DNA of 64,000 bases from Planctomycetota bacterium (GCA_004376375.1 SOJX01000087.1:269238-333237); one strand, 5' to 3'; positions 22,565 through 32,452 are shown, counted from the stretch's first letter. The notes: a model not told the origin generated them from the sequence alone. Numbers and translations: made by a program.

Positions 22565-25090
22565 GTGTTACGCGATCACCTCAAACGGCCGAAAGTCCTG
22601 ATTGTCCTGATTGTTCTGGGCATTGCACTCTGCATTGGAGCGTATTTCTTCTATTACCCCGTTCTGCTTTGGCTTGCACATCGTGAACTTACCGGCAGCG
22701 AGTCGGTCCAGGTGACTGCGATGGCTGAGAAGCTTGTCGGTTACGGCGAAAGCGGGATGCGGCTACTCCTTGCTACTGCAATAGATAAATCGTTCCCCCA
22801 TCATGACAGGACGTTGTATGTGGTTAATGAAATCATCTGTAATGATGACCTGTTTAAAGCGAAATACAAGGATGAAACAGGCAGAACTTTAACAATCGGT
22901 TCGTTTCTCGGGGAAACTGCGGATGAGCTGCTTTTCCCCGCTCTGCTCAGTGCTGTAGAATCAGGCGATTCGAGACTCTGCGGTATCGCGTTTGATGTTC
23001 TTTCCGAATCCCTGCAGAGGCCTGAGCTTGCATCCCGCCTGGATGAGCTTGAACGGCGCCTTATTCGTCACATGAGGCATTCCGCAAGTAGTAAAATTTC
23101 GCTTGCCGGCGTTGACCCGTCCGCCCTGGCTTCAGTGTTTAAGAAAAAACGGCCCGCCTACCAGTATATGGCTCTGAAAGTGATTTCCGAGCAGCATTCC
23201 GGGGAATTGACAACCCGGATTCGACCTGCTTTGAAAAGCAATTCTGCACTTGTAAAGCGGGCCGCGCTTGATTTTATAGCAAAGGAAGGCGGTCCGGAGT
23301 TCGAGAAAGATCTTATCGAAACTTCGGAAGACCCGAGCCCGGATATAGCGAGGTCTTCTATCAGGCTTCTCGGGTGGGTCGGGGCAGAAGATTCCGCAAA
23401 TCATTTGTTAAAACTGATGGAGAAATTCACAAATCGCGATGATTTGTTCAGAGTTGCTTATACTTCATTCTGCGCCCTGACAGCCTTTTCCAGTAGAAAA
23501 CTGGATCGAAACATACTATTGAATGAGGCAAAGAAACATTGGGATAATGGTGCCGGTTACGACCCGGTTGCTGTAAAACATTCACTTCTCAGTCATAAGG
23601 ATCCCGACATTGTTATTGCCGCATCCCGTTACCTCGGCTCGGCTGAGGCAAGAGTGGCGATTCCCGATCTTATTGCACTTTTGGAACATCCCGATATTGA
23701 AGTTCGGATAACCGCAGTTGAAGCTCTTGGGCGGCTTCGTGTACCCGAGGCTGTTGAAGCTCTTATAAAAACCTTTTCCGGCCCTGATCTGAAAGTCCGC
23801 CTGGCTGCAAACCGTGCGCTTATCCTTATAACATGCCATGACTTCGGGCTGGCGATCTACAATGACGGGCGGTGGCGCGAAATACGTGGCGATAAAAGGC
23901 ACAAAATAATTAAGCAATGGGAAAAGTGGCGTGAGGATAACCGCGACCGGACTCGCGAGGAGTGGCTGCTCGACGCGTTTGCGGATTTCGAAAATACGGA
24001 AAGTACATTAATCGAACTGTTGCCTGTAGCCACAGAGCGGTCGCGGCCTTTGCTGATGAAACTCCTCGACCCTGAAACCGCTCTCAATCGAAGAAGATAT
24101 ATATTGTTGACGAATTGTATTCATGCTCTCGAGGCTCCGGATGAACGGTATCGTGTGACTGCAAACTATGTGCTCGAGGCCTTCAGCGGGCAGCAACACG
24201 GATTTGCCGAAATCGTCGGACCTGAATGGCGCGAAAAACTGGCAGAGACAAACAATGATAACGTGGCGCGAAAAGCGGTTAAAGCCTGGAAACAATGGGT
24301 TTCCGATTTACGGGACGGCAACGCGTCAATACTCAGTCCTGCTCCGAACCGGGAGTATTTTACCCGGCCGGGTGTTGCCGAAACGTTGTCTGATGGGGGT
24401 GATCCGGCATTTGTTATACGCCTGTTTGAAGATGTGGAGCAGGTCGATTCCCGGATTCGTACGCTGGCTTCAAAAGCACTTTCTCAACTGGCCAGGCGGG
24501 ATGACGTAGAATTTTTTAATACTCTTTTGGCTAAAGATAATACGCCAAACGTCCGTCGGGAGGCGGCAGGCGTATTGCTGAGATTCGGCGGTGAAACGGT
24601 TTATCGGCGTTTTGCCGGGCGGGTTGCTGCTGAGAATTCTGATATGAGCCGCCCCCTTGTCAGGGCTATGAAAGAGGCGAACGCAGAGCTCGGATACATA
24701 GTCCTGAGACCGCTTTTCAAAGACCGTTCAGCTGTTACCCGTATTCGGGCGTTAGTGGCAACTGCCGAGCTGGAATGGACGCCCGCGGTTGTCGAGGCCG
24801 CAGGCCTTCTTCTCGATGAGGACCCGGAAGTCCGGTATCGTGCCGCGGAAACGGTTCGCAAGCTTACCGGGCAGGATTTCGGGTGGTCTGAGGACGCGAC
24901 TCCAAAAGAACGCCAACAGGTTGCGGTCGCCGTACGTACATGGTTTCAGGAGAGCGTAAAGGCGAAAGAGCAGCCTGAAGATGAGCCGGATTCCGGGGAT
25001 ACGGCCTCTGAGGCTGAAAAACCGGGCCAGGATGCAGAACCCGTCGAGCCGGAAAAGGGTAAAAAACCGCCATCTGGCGGCACAGGATGA
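22565..25090 (+). CDS. Membrane-anchored HEAT-repeat protein
   Basis: 841 residues from a GTG with AGGGAG upstream. One membrane helix (about 13-33) is followed by many HEAT/PBS-lyase-type helical repeats ('YQYMALKVISEQHSGELTTRIRPAL', 'ARVAIPDLIALLEHPDIEVRITAVEALGRL', 'RREAAGVLLRFGGETVYRRF'). The C terminus is acidic and Pro/Glu/Lys-rich. HEAT scaffolds bind other proteins; an enzymatic role is not indicated. The sigma factor gene follows 58 bases later, so the HEAT protein may belong to the same signalling unit (inferred from position). Confidence 0.88.
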   Translation: MLRDHLKRPKVLIVLIVLGIALCIGAYFFYYPVLLWLAHRELTGSESVQVTAMAEKLVGYGESGMRLLLATAIDKSFPHHDRTLYVVNEIICNDDLFKAKYKDETGRTLTIGSFLGETADELLFPALLSAVESGDSRLCGIAFDVLSESLQRPELASRLDELERRLIRHMRHSASSKISLAGVDPSALASVFKKKRPAYQYMALKVISEQHSGELTTRIRPALKSNSALVKRAALDFIAKEGGPEFEKDLIETSEDPSPDIARSSIRLLGWVGAEDSANHLLKLMEKFTNRDDLFRVAYTSFCALTAFSSRKLDRNILLNEAKKHWDNGAGYDPVAVKHSLLSHKDPDIVIAASRYLGSAEARVAIPDLIALLEHPDIEVRITAVEALGRLRVPEAVEALIKTFSGPDLKVRLAANRALILITCHDFGLAIYNDGRWREIRGDKRHKIIKQWEKWREDNRDRTREEWLLDAFADFENTESTLIELLPVATERSRPLLMKLLDPETALNRRRYILLTNCIHALEAPDERYRVTANYVLEAFSGQQHGFAEIVGPEWREKLAETNNDNVARKAVKAWKQWVSDLRDGNASILSPAPNREYFTRPGVAETLSDGGDPAFVIRLFEDVEQVDSRIRTLASKALSQLARRDDVEFFNTLLAKDNTPNVRREAAGVLLRFGGETVYRRFAGRVAAENSDMSRPLVRAMKEANAELGYIVLRPLFKDRSAVTRIRALVATAELEWTPAVVEAAGLLLDEDPEVRYRAAETVRKLTGQDFGWSEDATPKERQQVAVAVRTWFQESVKAKEQPEDEPDSGDTASEAEKPGQDAEPVEPEKGKKPPSGGTG

Positions 25091-25148
25091 TTTTTTATTA
25101 GCCGGGAACCTTTCCGGCCAAAAAACGTCTAAAGGGGTGAAGTCAGGA

Positions 25149-25730
25149 ATGGCTTCTGAGCAAACGGAGCTGCTTGAACGGCTGCGACAGCGTGATGAAG
25201 ACGCGTTCGCAGAATTGGTACGGACCTATCAGGACCGTATTGTGAACATGATTTACCGCATGCTCCACAATTACGATGATGCCGTCGAGGCCGCTCAGGA
25301 GGTCTTCCTGAAAGCGTTTCGTGCGATTGACAAGTTTGAGGGTAAATCACAGGTTTACACGTGGCTTTGCAGGATCGCCATGAATACCGCAACCAGTATT
25401 CGGCGCAGCAAACGCCGACGGACTGAGGAAGCGATGTTATCACTGGATGCACCGGTTGCAGGGCGTGAAGAGCCGATAAAGCGCGAGATTGCGAGCTCGG
25501 GCGTCGGGCCTGCGGAAAATGCCGAGAGGCGCGAGCTCGGAAAAGCCGTACATGGCGCAATCGAACGGCTCGAAGAGGATTTCAGAGCCGTCGTCGTGCT
25601 GAAGGATATAGAGGGATTCGGCTACGGGGAAATCTCGGAGATACTTTCAATCCCGCGCGGTACCGTCAAGTCCCGGCTCCACCGGGCGCGACTCATGCTG
25701 CGCGACTTATTGCAAGGTATAGTCGGATGA
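25149..25730 (+). CDS. ECF-family RNA polymerase sigma factor
   Basis: 193 residues. The start at 25149 is chosen because the sigma fold begins at once; an upstream in-frame extension would overlap the HEAT gene. Region 2: 'DEDAFAELVRTYQDRIVNMIYRMLHNYDDAVEAAQEVFLKAF', with 'TWLCRIAMNTA'. Region 4: 'VVLKDIEGFGYGEISEILSIPRGTVKSRLHRARLMLRDLL'. It directs RNA polymerase to a small regulon and is expected to be held by the anti-sigma factor encoded next, whose ATG overlaps its stop (ATGA at 25727-25730). Confidence 0.95.
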   Translation: MASEQTELLERLRQRDEDAFAELVRTYQDRIVNMIYRMLHNYDDAVEAAQEVFLKAFRAIDKFEGKSQVYTWLCRIAMNTATSIRRSKRRRTEEAMLSLDAPVAGREEPIKREIASSGVGPAENAERRELGKAVHGAIERLEEDFRAVVVLKDIEGFGYGEISEILSIPRGTVKSRLHRARLMLRDLLQGIVG

Positions 25731-27718
25731 ATTGCGAAGAAATAAAAAGCCGGATACAGGAGTTCCTCGACGGGGAACTCGGCAACGAGGAGGCCGAACA
25801 GGTCTCCCGGCATCTTGAGTCGTGCGACCGCTGCCGGTCGGAAGCGGACGCGATGCGGCAGGTGATAAACGCGGTTGCAGGCCTGCCCCGCGCTTCCGCT
25901 CCCGGTGATTTTCTGGAATCGGTCCTCGTGCGCCGCAGAAAAGAAAGCGGTGAAAAGCCGGCAGATAATATTGTTTCGATTCAACGGCGTCCTTTTACTT
26001 CAAGAATAGTCGGCCTTGCCGCGACCGTTATTGTTGCGATTATACTTGTCCTGGTACTCGTACGCGTTTCGAAAGATGAAGAAAGAGTGGCCGTGGGCGA
26101 GAGAACGCCGGCCACGGATATTTCCGAAATACCTGAAAACGCATCGACTATCAAAATTGCCGAAAAGCCGGGAGTTATGACCAGAGACCCCGAAGCGGCG
26201 AAGGACATAGCCACCGGTAAAGCCGGAGAGGGTTTCTTCAAAAAGAAAGCGGCGAGTGAATTGCTTGCGCTCAAGAAGAGGGATGCGAAGGCTCCGGAAA
26301 AAATCACTCAATATGCGCTGAAGGACTCTTTGCGGAAGAAAACGAAACCGTCTGCCAAGGCAACCCCGAAACATGCGGAAGACCTGGGTAAGGACGCAGA
26401 GCTTGAGAAGGAATCCGGCGATTATGCGCGGCGGGCGCCTGCAAAAAAGCAAACCGCCGTCGGCTCGGGTGCGGGCCGGAGCGCGGAAGGAATGCGCCCA
26501 CACGAAGGCAGAGGTTATGTCGACGGTAGAGAACGCACCAAGAAAGCGTGGAGTGGAGAAAAGGATTACGGCTCCGACAAGGGCAAACGCGAGGACAGGA
26601 AAGAACTCGCAGACGGAACCGAAAGAAGACTCGCCGAGAAAAAAGAGGAAACTGCAAAACCCGGGGACGCCGACGCCCCTGTTACGGAACAGGCTAAAAA
26701 AGAAAAAGAATACGCAAGGCTGGACAGGGAGCCTCCGAGACAGAGGGAACCCGACGAGGCGGAAAAGAACCTTCGCCGCAGCCGGAAAGCCGGCGAAAAG
26801 GCGAAGAGCCGCGGCCGGCCTTCCGCCGAGCCTGAAGCTCCTCCGGAGCCCGATTCCGGTGTCGGGCAGAAATCCGAAGAGCAGAGTCAGACCAGAGACA
26901 GGATGGCCCGCAAGGAAAGAGAGCGGGAAAAGCGTGATGCAGGCCGGCTTAAAGATGATATTGATAAACTTGCAAAAAAAGAGAAGAGTGAAGCTTCACC
27001 GCCGGAACGGGGTCAGAGTGCCCGGCCGAGGCCGGCCCGCCGGAGCCTGGCAAGGGCAAAAACCGGTAGAGATAGGGCAAAAGCAAAGAAACAGGACGGG
27101 CAGTTTGCGGGCGCTGATGAGGCGGACGACAGAGAGTTGATCGAAGGTGAGAACCGGCTGGTCTTCCGCGGAGATGAAGTCGAAAAGGCCCGCTCGCTGC
27201 TGAAAAAGCTCGAGAAGGATTTTCCGAACCTGGTTATGGTGACTGAGAAGAAAAAGCTGGATGAAGTAAAGGAAGAAAAGAAACTGGCCGGTCCCGGCGG
27301 AGGGGCGGGAAGACAAAGAGGAAGAACTTTCGGCGAAGAAGCTCCGGAAGAAGCAGAGGAAGAAGAGGCCGGCGGGGCCGAAGAGAAGGCTGATGCGGAA
27401 GAAGAAGAACCAGCCGGGGAAACGCTTGTGCTGGAAGTCGACAGCGCCTCTTTTGCCAGACTTGTCGCCAGACTGGAATCTGTCCGCGACGCCGAAAAGG
27501 CCAACCGGGGGGCACCGGGTGGTTCAATACCGAAATCCGCAAGAAAGAAAGCGGCCGGGAAACCTGCCAGGCCGACCTCCGGCAAAGCGAAGGCCGAAGC
27601 TGAAGAAAAAGTTCTCGTCATAGTAATACGCGCCCGCCCCGAGGCGGCTGCGGAGGCGGATAAAAAAGCCGGCAAGGCCGAGCGGGCAAAACAGAAAACC
27701 CCAACCAAGTCCAAGTAA
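25727..27718 (+). CDS. Zinc-binding anti-sigma factor with long charged outer region
   Basis: 663 residues. The cytoplasmic ZAS domain (residues 1-50) has H29-x3-C33-x2-C36 plus Cys3, the zinc site of anti-ECF factors. A membrane helix lies at about 93-114. The remaining 550 residues are very rich in Lys, Arg, Glu, Ala and Pro, with 'AKK', 'EKR' and 'EEEAEE' runs and a more ordered part near 475-510 ('ENRLVFRGDEVEKARSLLKKLEKDFPNLVMV') and 560-590. Most ZAS anti-sigma factors are 150-300 residues, so the outer region is exceptional. Translation is coupled to the sigma gene. Confidence 0.92.
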   Translation: MNCEEIKSRIQEFLDGELGNEEAEQVSRHLESCDRCRSEADAMRQVINAVAGLPRASAPGDFLESVLVRRRKESGEKPADNIVSIQRRPFTSRIVGLAATVIVAIILVLVLVRVSKDEERVAVGERTPATDISEIPENASTIKIAEKPGVMTRDPEAAKDIATGKAGEGFFKKKAASELLALKKRDAKAPEKITQYALKDSLRKKTKPSAKATPKHAEDLGKDAELEKESGDYARRAPAKKQTAVGSGAGRSAEGMRPHEGRGYVDGRERTKKAWSGEKDYGSDKGKREDRKELADGTERRLAEKKEETAKPGDADAPVTEQAKKEKEYARLDREPPRQREPDEAEKNLRRSRKAGEKAKSRGRPSAEPEAPPEPDSGVGQKSEEQSQTRDRMARKEREREKRDAGRLKDDIDKLAKKEKSEASPPERGQSARPRPARRSLARAKTGRDRAKAKKQDGQFAGADEADDRELIEGENRLVFRGDEVEKARSLLKKLEKDFPNLVMVTEKKKLDEVKEEKKLAGPGGGAGRQRGRTFGEEAPEEAEEEEAGGAEEKADAEEEEPAGETLVLEVDSASFARLVARLESVRDAEKANRGAPGGSIPKSARKKAAGKPARPTSGKAKAEAEEKVLVIVIRARPEAAAEADKKAGKAERAKQKTPTKSK

Positions 27719-27785
27719 AGGCTTCCAGTAGTTTCAAACGCTTTCCTGCGATTGTGCCTGTCATTCCGGCCCGAGTGAGTTGGTG

Positions 27786-27814
27786 TTGACTTCGGCATAC
27801 AGACACATTATAAT
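27786..27814 (+). promoter_or_regulatory. Strong sigma70 promoter of the gene at 27839
   Basis: TTGACT at 27786-27791, a 17-base spacer, TATAAT at 27809-27814. GGAGGG lies between it and the ATG. Confidence 0.82.
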
Positions 27815-27838
27815 CATGCGACGGCTTTCGGAGGGTGT

Positions 27839-29149
27839 ATGTCGTTTCGCAGACTTGTGATAATCATACCGATTGTTTTGGTTATTATTGGCGTCGGATA
27901 TTATTCGGTGGCCCATATTCTTGCACGCGGCGCCATGAATAAGAGACGCGGGCAACTTGCCTCGGAAATCGATGCTTTTCAGAAAAAGGCCGATGATCGA
28001 CAACCCCTGTTTGGAAAAGCGCTGGAAGGCGATGGAGGGCCTGAGCTCCTTGCCGTTGCGCGTGAAGCCACGAAAATCGCCGATAAGGAAACGATTCTTG
28101 ACCTGCAAAAGCTCCTCTCTCCGAGACCGGACAAGGCAATAATTGACAGAACGCAGCCGTTTCTCAAAGGGGTTGAGCCCCTGCTCTCCCGCGTGCGGAA
28201 AGCTGTCGAAAAGACTCAATGCCTGGTCCCCTACAACATTGCCCAAATTGACAGCGAACCGCTGCCGCACGTGTTCCGCGGCATCGGGTTCGCCCTGATA
28301 CTCAGCGGCAACCGCTATCGCGAAAAGCAGCAGAATTTCGAGGCGATGCGCCGATACCTTATTGCCGCCCGCTACGGGCAGGATTTTTCTCGCAAGGCGC
28401 CGCTCAGGTACCGCAGGGACGGGGCTGAAGTCACTATTGCCGCGCTTCGCGAGGCAATGCGGCTCCTTACGGAACAGGATGTGAGATTGAGGGACCTCAG
28501 GAAGCTGCGGGGAGCTTGCGATAAACTCGAGGTTTCCGAGCCCGATTTTTCAGATAATCTGCAAGCGGAATGTTTTCAGGACGAGTACGCGATAATCAGG
28601 GCGGGAGAGAAGATCGGATTCATCCCCGGCTCTGTGAGTATTTCCGGAACAGGCGTTAAAAAGTTTACGACTCTGGCCGGTTATGCGGCCTCGCGGAAAA
28701 AATTCCTGAAGTGGTACGATGCCGCACGACAGGATGCCGGCAGGCCTTACCCGGCGGCGCATGAATTGCTGGTGAAGCGGATAAACGGCAGGATTCTCGA
28801 CAACTGGCTGGTTTGTGCCATCGCCTGGGATTTCAGCGAAATCTATGCGCTGGACGTCCTTTCGCTTGCCTTTTGCCGCGCCATGCGTTTCACCCTCTGG
28901 CTTCGCATATTCAAGGCTGAAAAGGGCCGTTTCCCGAAAGAATCCATTGAAGAAGCCGGGCAGTACCTGCCGGTTGACCCGTTTACGGCCGGCAAGAAAT
29001 TCAATTACGTTTTCGGATACGCCGGAGGGACTCGTTTCTACTCCGTCGGCTCGGATGCCATGCAGAACGGAGGCAAAGGCGCCAGATGGGAAGACAAGAG
29101 GGGTGAAGACGTTATTTTCCCGGCCGCTTCCATTTTCCGCCACCGTTAG
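27839..29149 (+). CDS. Membrane-anchored protein with pseudopilin-like C terminus
   Basis: 436 residues: an N-terminal helix (about 6-27), a long helical extracytoplasmic part, then a C-terminal segment 'YLPVDPFTAGKKFNYVFGYAGGTRFYSVGSD' that matches the end of type II secretion pseudopilins (P-x-DPF, F-Y, YSVG). No prepilin cleavage site is evident at the N terminus, so it is likely a stably anchored relative. Such proteins are common in planctomycete-type genomes; role unknown. Confidence 0.82.
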   Translation: MSFRRLVIIIPIVLVIIGVGYYSVAHILARGAMNKRRGQLASEIDAFQKKADDRQPLFGKALEGDGGPELLAVAREATKIADKETILDLQKLLSPRPDKAIIDRTQPFLKGVEPLLSRVRKAVEKTQCLVPYNIAQIDSEPLPHVFRGIGFALILSGNRYREKQQNFEAMRRYLIAARYGQDFSRKAPLRYRRDGAEVTIAALREAMRLLTEQDVRLRDLRKLRGACDKLEVSEPDFSDNLQAECFQDEYAIIRAGEKIGFIPGSVSISGTGVKKFTTLAGYAASRKKFLKWYDAARQDAGRPYPAAHELLVKRINGRILDNWLVCAIAWDFSEIYALDVLSLAFCRAMRFTLWLRIFKAEKGRFPKESIEEAGQYLPVDPFTAGKKFNYVFGYAGGTRFYSVGSDAMQNGGKGARWEDKRGEDVIFPAASIFRHR

Positions 29150-29221
29150 TCAGCGCCCTCAGCGCATTATTCCAATCCGGTTTTCACCACCGACAATAAA
29201 ACGGTAACAGGGAGTTCTTCG

Positions 29222-29668
29222 TTAACTCAGGCGGCCGGGGGCAAGGAACTCTTTGACTTTCACGACAAGGAACGTTATGCCGGTAATGATGAGCGCGACC
29301 GGCAGGCCGATAAGACAGGCCACCCAGTCGGGCCAGCCTGCAGCCAGTTTGATTATCAGCATCGCGCCCCCGCCGAGAGCGCCTGCGATTGCAAAGCCGA
29401 GGCACCGGGTCGGATTGATATGAGTTTTCGCTTTGGTTGCTTTTGCGAGCGCGTATATTCCGTAGGCGAGCAGCGCGAAAATAAATTCTGCGCAGAGGGC
29501 GGCGAAGATAAAACTTGCCGCGTAGCCCCATTCCAGAATCCACCTGGCCAGGAATCCAAAACCGGCCAGGATTGCGAGTAAAATAACGTAGAGCGGCAGG
29601 TCTTTCCAGAAACGGTATTTCTTCTTCCGCTCGAGGAACTCACGGCGCTGTTTTTTGGTTAATGCCAT
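29222..29668 (-). CDS. Small integral membrane protein, unknown
   Basis: 148 residues with a basic N terminus ('KKQRREFLERKKKYRFWK') and four hydrophobic segments (about 26-45, 50-70, 88-106, 116-137). No family recognised. It starts 22 bases after the stop of the HAD gene and is probably the last gene of the leftward cluster. Confidence 0.7.
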   Translation of the reverse strand: MALTKKQRREFLERKKKYRFWKDLPLYVILLAILAGFGFLARWILEWGYAASFIFAALCAEFIFALLAYGIYALAKATKAKTHINPTRCLGFAIAGALGGGAMLIIKLAAGWPDWVACLIGLPVALIITGITFLVVKVKEFLAPGRLS

Positions 29669-29689
29669 GAAGTGAATTTACCAGTTTCG

Positions 29690-30280
29690 CTAAACATATT
29701 CAAGAATTTCGCCAATTTTTTGAATCGTTTCACTCGTTTCCATTTTGAAACCCAGAAAGCGAACACCGGCGGCGCGGGCGGCTTGAAGGTCGTAATCTGA
29801 ATCGCCGATAAATATTGCGTCAGGTAATTCGACGCCGAGCAGTTCGCAGGCGCGGTAAATCATGTCGGGCGCGGGCTTGGAATGCTCCACGTCGCCGTCG
29901 CCGACAAGGACGTCGGGTTCAATCTCGAGTTTGTCGAGTACTTCTTCTGCGAGCGGCGTCCATGTATTGGTGATAATTGCCGTTCTGACGCCGAGGTTTT
30001 TCAGCTCGGCAAGCACTTCTTTCGCACCCGGCATGACGGTTATGTATCTGGAATATTCCGCGAAATGGTCCTGGTAGTATTTTTCCAGCTCCAGGATCGT
30101 GCAGCCCTGGAAAAACTTCTCGACGTCCGCCTCGGTGCTCTGCCCCCACGCTTCGGCGAACTGTTCGCGGGTTACGGGCTTCTTGCCGTAATGGCAGGCG
30201 GCCGCGTTGACTACCTCGAACCACGCGCGGTAGCTGTCGATCAGCACTCCGTCCATGTCGAAGAGAACGGTTTTGATCAT
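29690..30280 (-). CDS. HAD-superfamily phosphatase (Gph/PpaX-like)
   Basis: 196 residues with all four HAD motifs: DxDGVLIDS at 8-16, 'IITNT' (motif II), Lys in 'HSKPAP' (motif III), and 'GDSDYD' (motif IV). The helical cap after motif I makes it subfamily IA, which includes phosphoglycolate phosphatase and pyrophosphatase PpaX. Substrate uncertain. It is 19 bases from the upstream LVIVD gene, in the same transcript. Confidence 0.92.
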   Translation of the reverse strand: MIKTVLFDMDGVLIDSYRAWFEVVNAAACHYGKKPVTREQFAEAWGQSTEADVEKFFQGCTILELEKYYQDHFAEYSRYITVMPGAKEVLAELKNLGVRTAIITNTWTPLAEEVLDKLEIEPDVLVGDGDVEHSKPAPDMIYRACELLGVELPDAIFIGDSDYDLQAARAAGVRFLGFKMETSETIQKIGEILEYV

Positions 30281-30299
30281 GGTGCCTGGCGCCGCCGCT

Positions 30300-31295
30300 C
30301 TACGGCGTCGCGTCGAAGATTATCAGCCCTTTAATGGAGTCGGCGACGTACGCGTTGCCGCCGGAGACTACTATGTCCTTGGCCGAGCCGCCGGTGCCGA
30401 CGCTTTTTACAGGGGTGATGTTTTCCGGGTCGGAAATGTCGGCGATATGCATGCCTTTCGCGTCGTCGGCAATGTATGCGTACATTCCCAAGAGGTCGAG
30501 CCCCCACATCGCGGCGATTGTGCCGTACCTGCCGATATATTCCGGCACGGCCGGGTCGGAAATATCTATGACTCCCAGGCCGCCGCTTCCGAACGTGACA
30601 AGGGCATAGGTGCCGCGCCGGCGGACCTCGACGCCCGAATAGGGGATTTCGACTTCGCCCGTGAGGGCGGGAAGGGTTACATCAGTCACGTCAACGATGT
30701 AGAACTTGCCGTTGCCCGCGAGGTATGCGGTGGTGCCTTCGACGAAAACACCTTCGATGGCTGTCGTGGGGTTATACGCACCCATCAGAACCGGAGACGA
30801 GGGATCGGATATATCGAGGATTACCATGCCCGCGCTTTCCGCCGCGACAAATGCGTTATTGTTGACCACCTGCACGGCGACAGGAGCCCCTGAGATCGCC
30901 GGATTGGATACCGGCGTTGTGGACGTGTTGCCGGGAACCGAGACGTCGTAGATTGCAATGCTTTCCCCGGTTGCAATGTATGCGTAATTTCCCGCGACGC
31001 AGATGTCCAGCGCCGGGATGACCATCGGTATCGTTCTGACCTCGGATGGGCTGGTCGGGTCCGAAATGTCGACGATAGAAAAACCCGCGCTTCCGTCGGC
31101 GACGTATGCAAGGTTGCCCACGACGAATACGCCGCAGGCCGTGCCCGGCGTGTTGTACCAGCCTATGTATTTAGGCTGCAGGTAAAAGGGCGTCTCTTTT
31201 TCCTTTTTGCTGCATGAAGGAAGCAGCGCGATTGATGCAACAAGCATGGCGGTGACCACCGCCAGCATGGCTAGGTGTCTCACACGGAACTGCAT
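30300..31295 (-). CDS. LVIVD-repeat lipoprotein
   Basis: 331 residues. Signal peptide with lipobox Cys28. Six to seven repeats of the LVIVD type ('LAYVADGSAGFSIVDISDPTSP', 'NAFVAAESAGMVILDISDPSSP') predict a beta-propeller outside the cytoplasm, likely for protein or ligand binding. AAGGAG lies eight bases before the ATG. The start overlaps the end of the aminotransferase gene by 16 bases. Confidence 0.93.
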   Translation of the reverse strand: MQFRVRHLAMLAVVTAMLVASIALLPSCSKKEKETPFYLQPKYIGWYNTPGTACGVFVVGNLAYVADGSAGFSIVDISDPTSPSEVRTIPMVIPALDICVAGNYAYIATGESIAIYDVSVPGNTSTTPVSNPAISGAPVAVQVVNNNAFVAAESAGMVILDISDPSSPVLMGAYNPTTAIEGVFVEGTTAYLAGNGKFYIVDVTDVTLPALTGEVEIPYSGVEVRRRGTYALVTFGSGGLGVIDISDPAVPEYIGRYGTIAAMWGLDLLGMYAYIADDAKGMHIADISDPENITPVKSVGTGGSAKDIVVSGGNAYVADSIKGLIIFDATP

Positions 31296-32452
31296 TTCAG
31301 ATCTCCTTTTACGGCTTTGACCGGTTTTTTGTTTTTCAGGCAGTCGAGGTAGGAGGCGACGACTTTGTCGCAGTCGGTGATAGTGTTGTAGATGTGCGGC
31401 GAGAAGCGGACGCCGTCGCCGCGCGGCGCGACGAACGCCCTGTGCCGCCTGAACATTTCGTTTGCGATCCTGTCCGCATTTACGGTTCTGGCTATTACGA
31501 TTCCGCTTCTGTGCTTTCTCGCTCCGGGCGATATGATTTCCACGCCCGCTTTATCGAGCCGTTCGATAATCCTGTCGGTCAGCTCGAGCAGCCTGTCTGT
31601 TATGTTCTTCCGCCCTATCTTGCTGAAAAGCGTAAGGGCGGCACCGAGCGAGAGAATGTTCGGCATGTGGGGGCAGCCACCTTCGACAACCGACGATTCC
31701 TCTTTGGGCTCATACGTGCGCGGGTCCATCGCCGTCGGGTCGCGGACGCTCCGCCAGCCGACCGTAGGCGGCGTCGCACCCCTGCGTTTCCTGCGCGAGA
31801 TATACAGGACGCCGGTTCCGTAGCCCGCCATCCCCCACTTGAAGCACGATGCCGCGAAGAAATCCACGCCCCATTTTTCGACCTGCATCGGGAAGACGCC
31901 GAAGCCCTGCGTGCCGTTTATCACAAGAGTCAGTTTTTTACGTTTTGCCAGCCTGCCCAGCGCCTGGACGTCCTGCCTGAAGCCGGTGCCGTACTGTATG
32001 TGGCTCGAGACCAGTATCTTCGTCTTCGAGGTGATTGCTTTTTCGATAAGCTTCAGCGGGTACGTGTTGTCGGGCTCGGGCTCGATAAACTTTAATTTGT
32101 AACCGCGGTTGAGCCACGGGTAAGTCGTCGACGGAAACTCGTCGGCCATCGTCAGGACTTCGCCTTTGCCTCCCATCATGTGGGCAATGATCGACATGCC
32201 GTGCGAGGTGTTGAGCGTGTATGCGACGTTGTCGGCGGTTGTGCCGAGAAACTTTCCGACCAGGCTGCGGGCATCTTCCATCTGCTGAAGCCATTTGTCC
32301 CACTTGATATCGCCGAGGTCGCACATCGTTTCATAATAGCCCTTGCCCGCGTCGGCGACCTCTTTTGAGATAGGCGCCGCGCCCGCGGCGTTGAAGTAGA
32401 GGAATTTCTTTGCCGCGGGGAACTGGTTGCGCACCCATGTCCAGCTTACCAT
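31280..32452 (-). CDS. Class V aminotransferase-fold PLP enzyme
   Basis: 390 residues of the cysteine desulfurase/isopenicillin N epimerase-like fold type I. The PLP lysine is in 'SCFKWGMAGYGTGVLYI' (about residue 195); 'VINGTQGFGVFPMQV' precedes it, with the usual D-x-x-Q replaced by N-G-T-Q, an oddity at the PLP-pyridine contact. 'GVRFSPHIYNT' near the C terminus fits the family. Desulfurase, lyase or epimerase activity cannot be told apart. It overlaps the hydrolase gene by seven bases. Confidence 0.9.
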   Translation of the reverse strand: MVSWTWVRNQFPAAKKFLYFNAAGAAPISKEVADAGKGYYETMCDLGDIKWDKWLQQMEDARSLVGKFLGTTADNVAYTLNTSHGMSIIAHMMGGKGEVLTMADEFPSTTYPWLNRGYKLKFIEPEPDNTYPLKLIEKAITSKTKILVSSHIQYGTGFRQDVQALGRLAKRKKLTLVINGTQGFGVFPMQVEKWGVDFFAASCFKWGMAGYGTGVLYISRRKRRGATPPTVGWRSVRDPTAMDPRTYEPKEESSVVEGGCPHMPNILSLGAALTLFSKIGRKNITDRLLELTDRIIERLDKAGVEIISPGARKHRSGIVIARTVNADRIANEMFRRHRAFVAPRGDGVRFSPHIYNTITDCDKVVASYLDCLKNKKPVKAVKGDLKCSSV

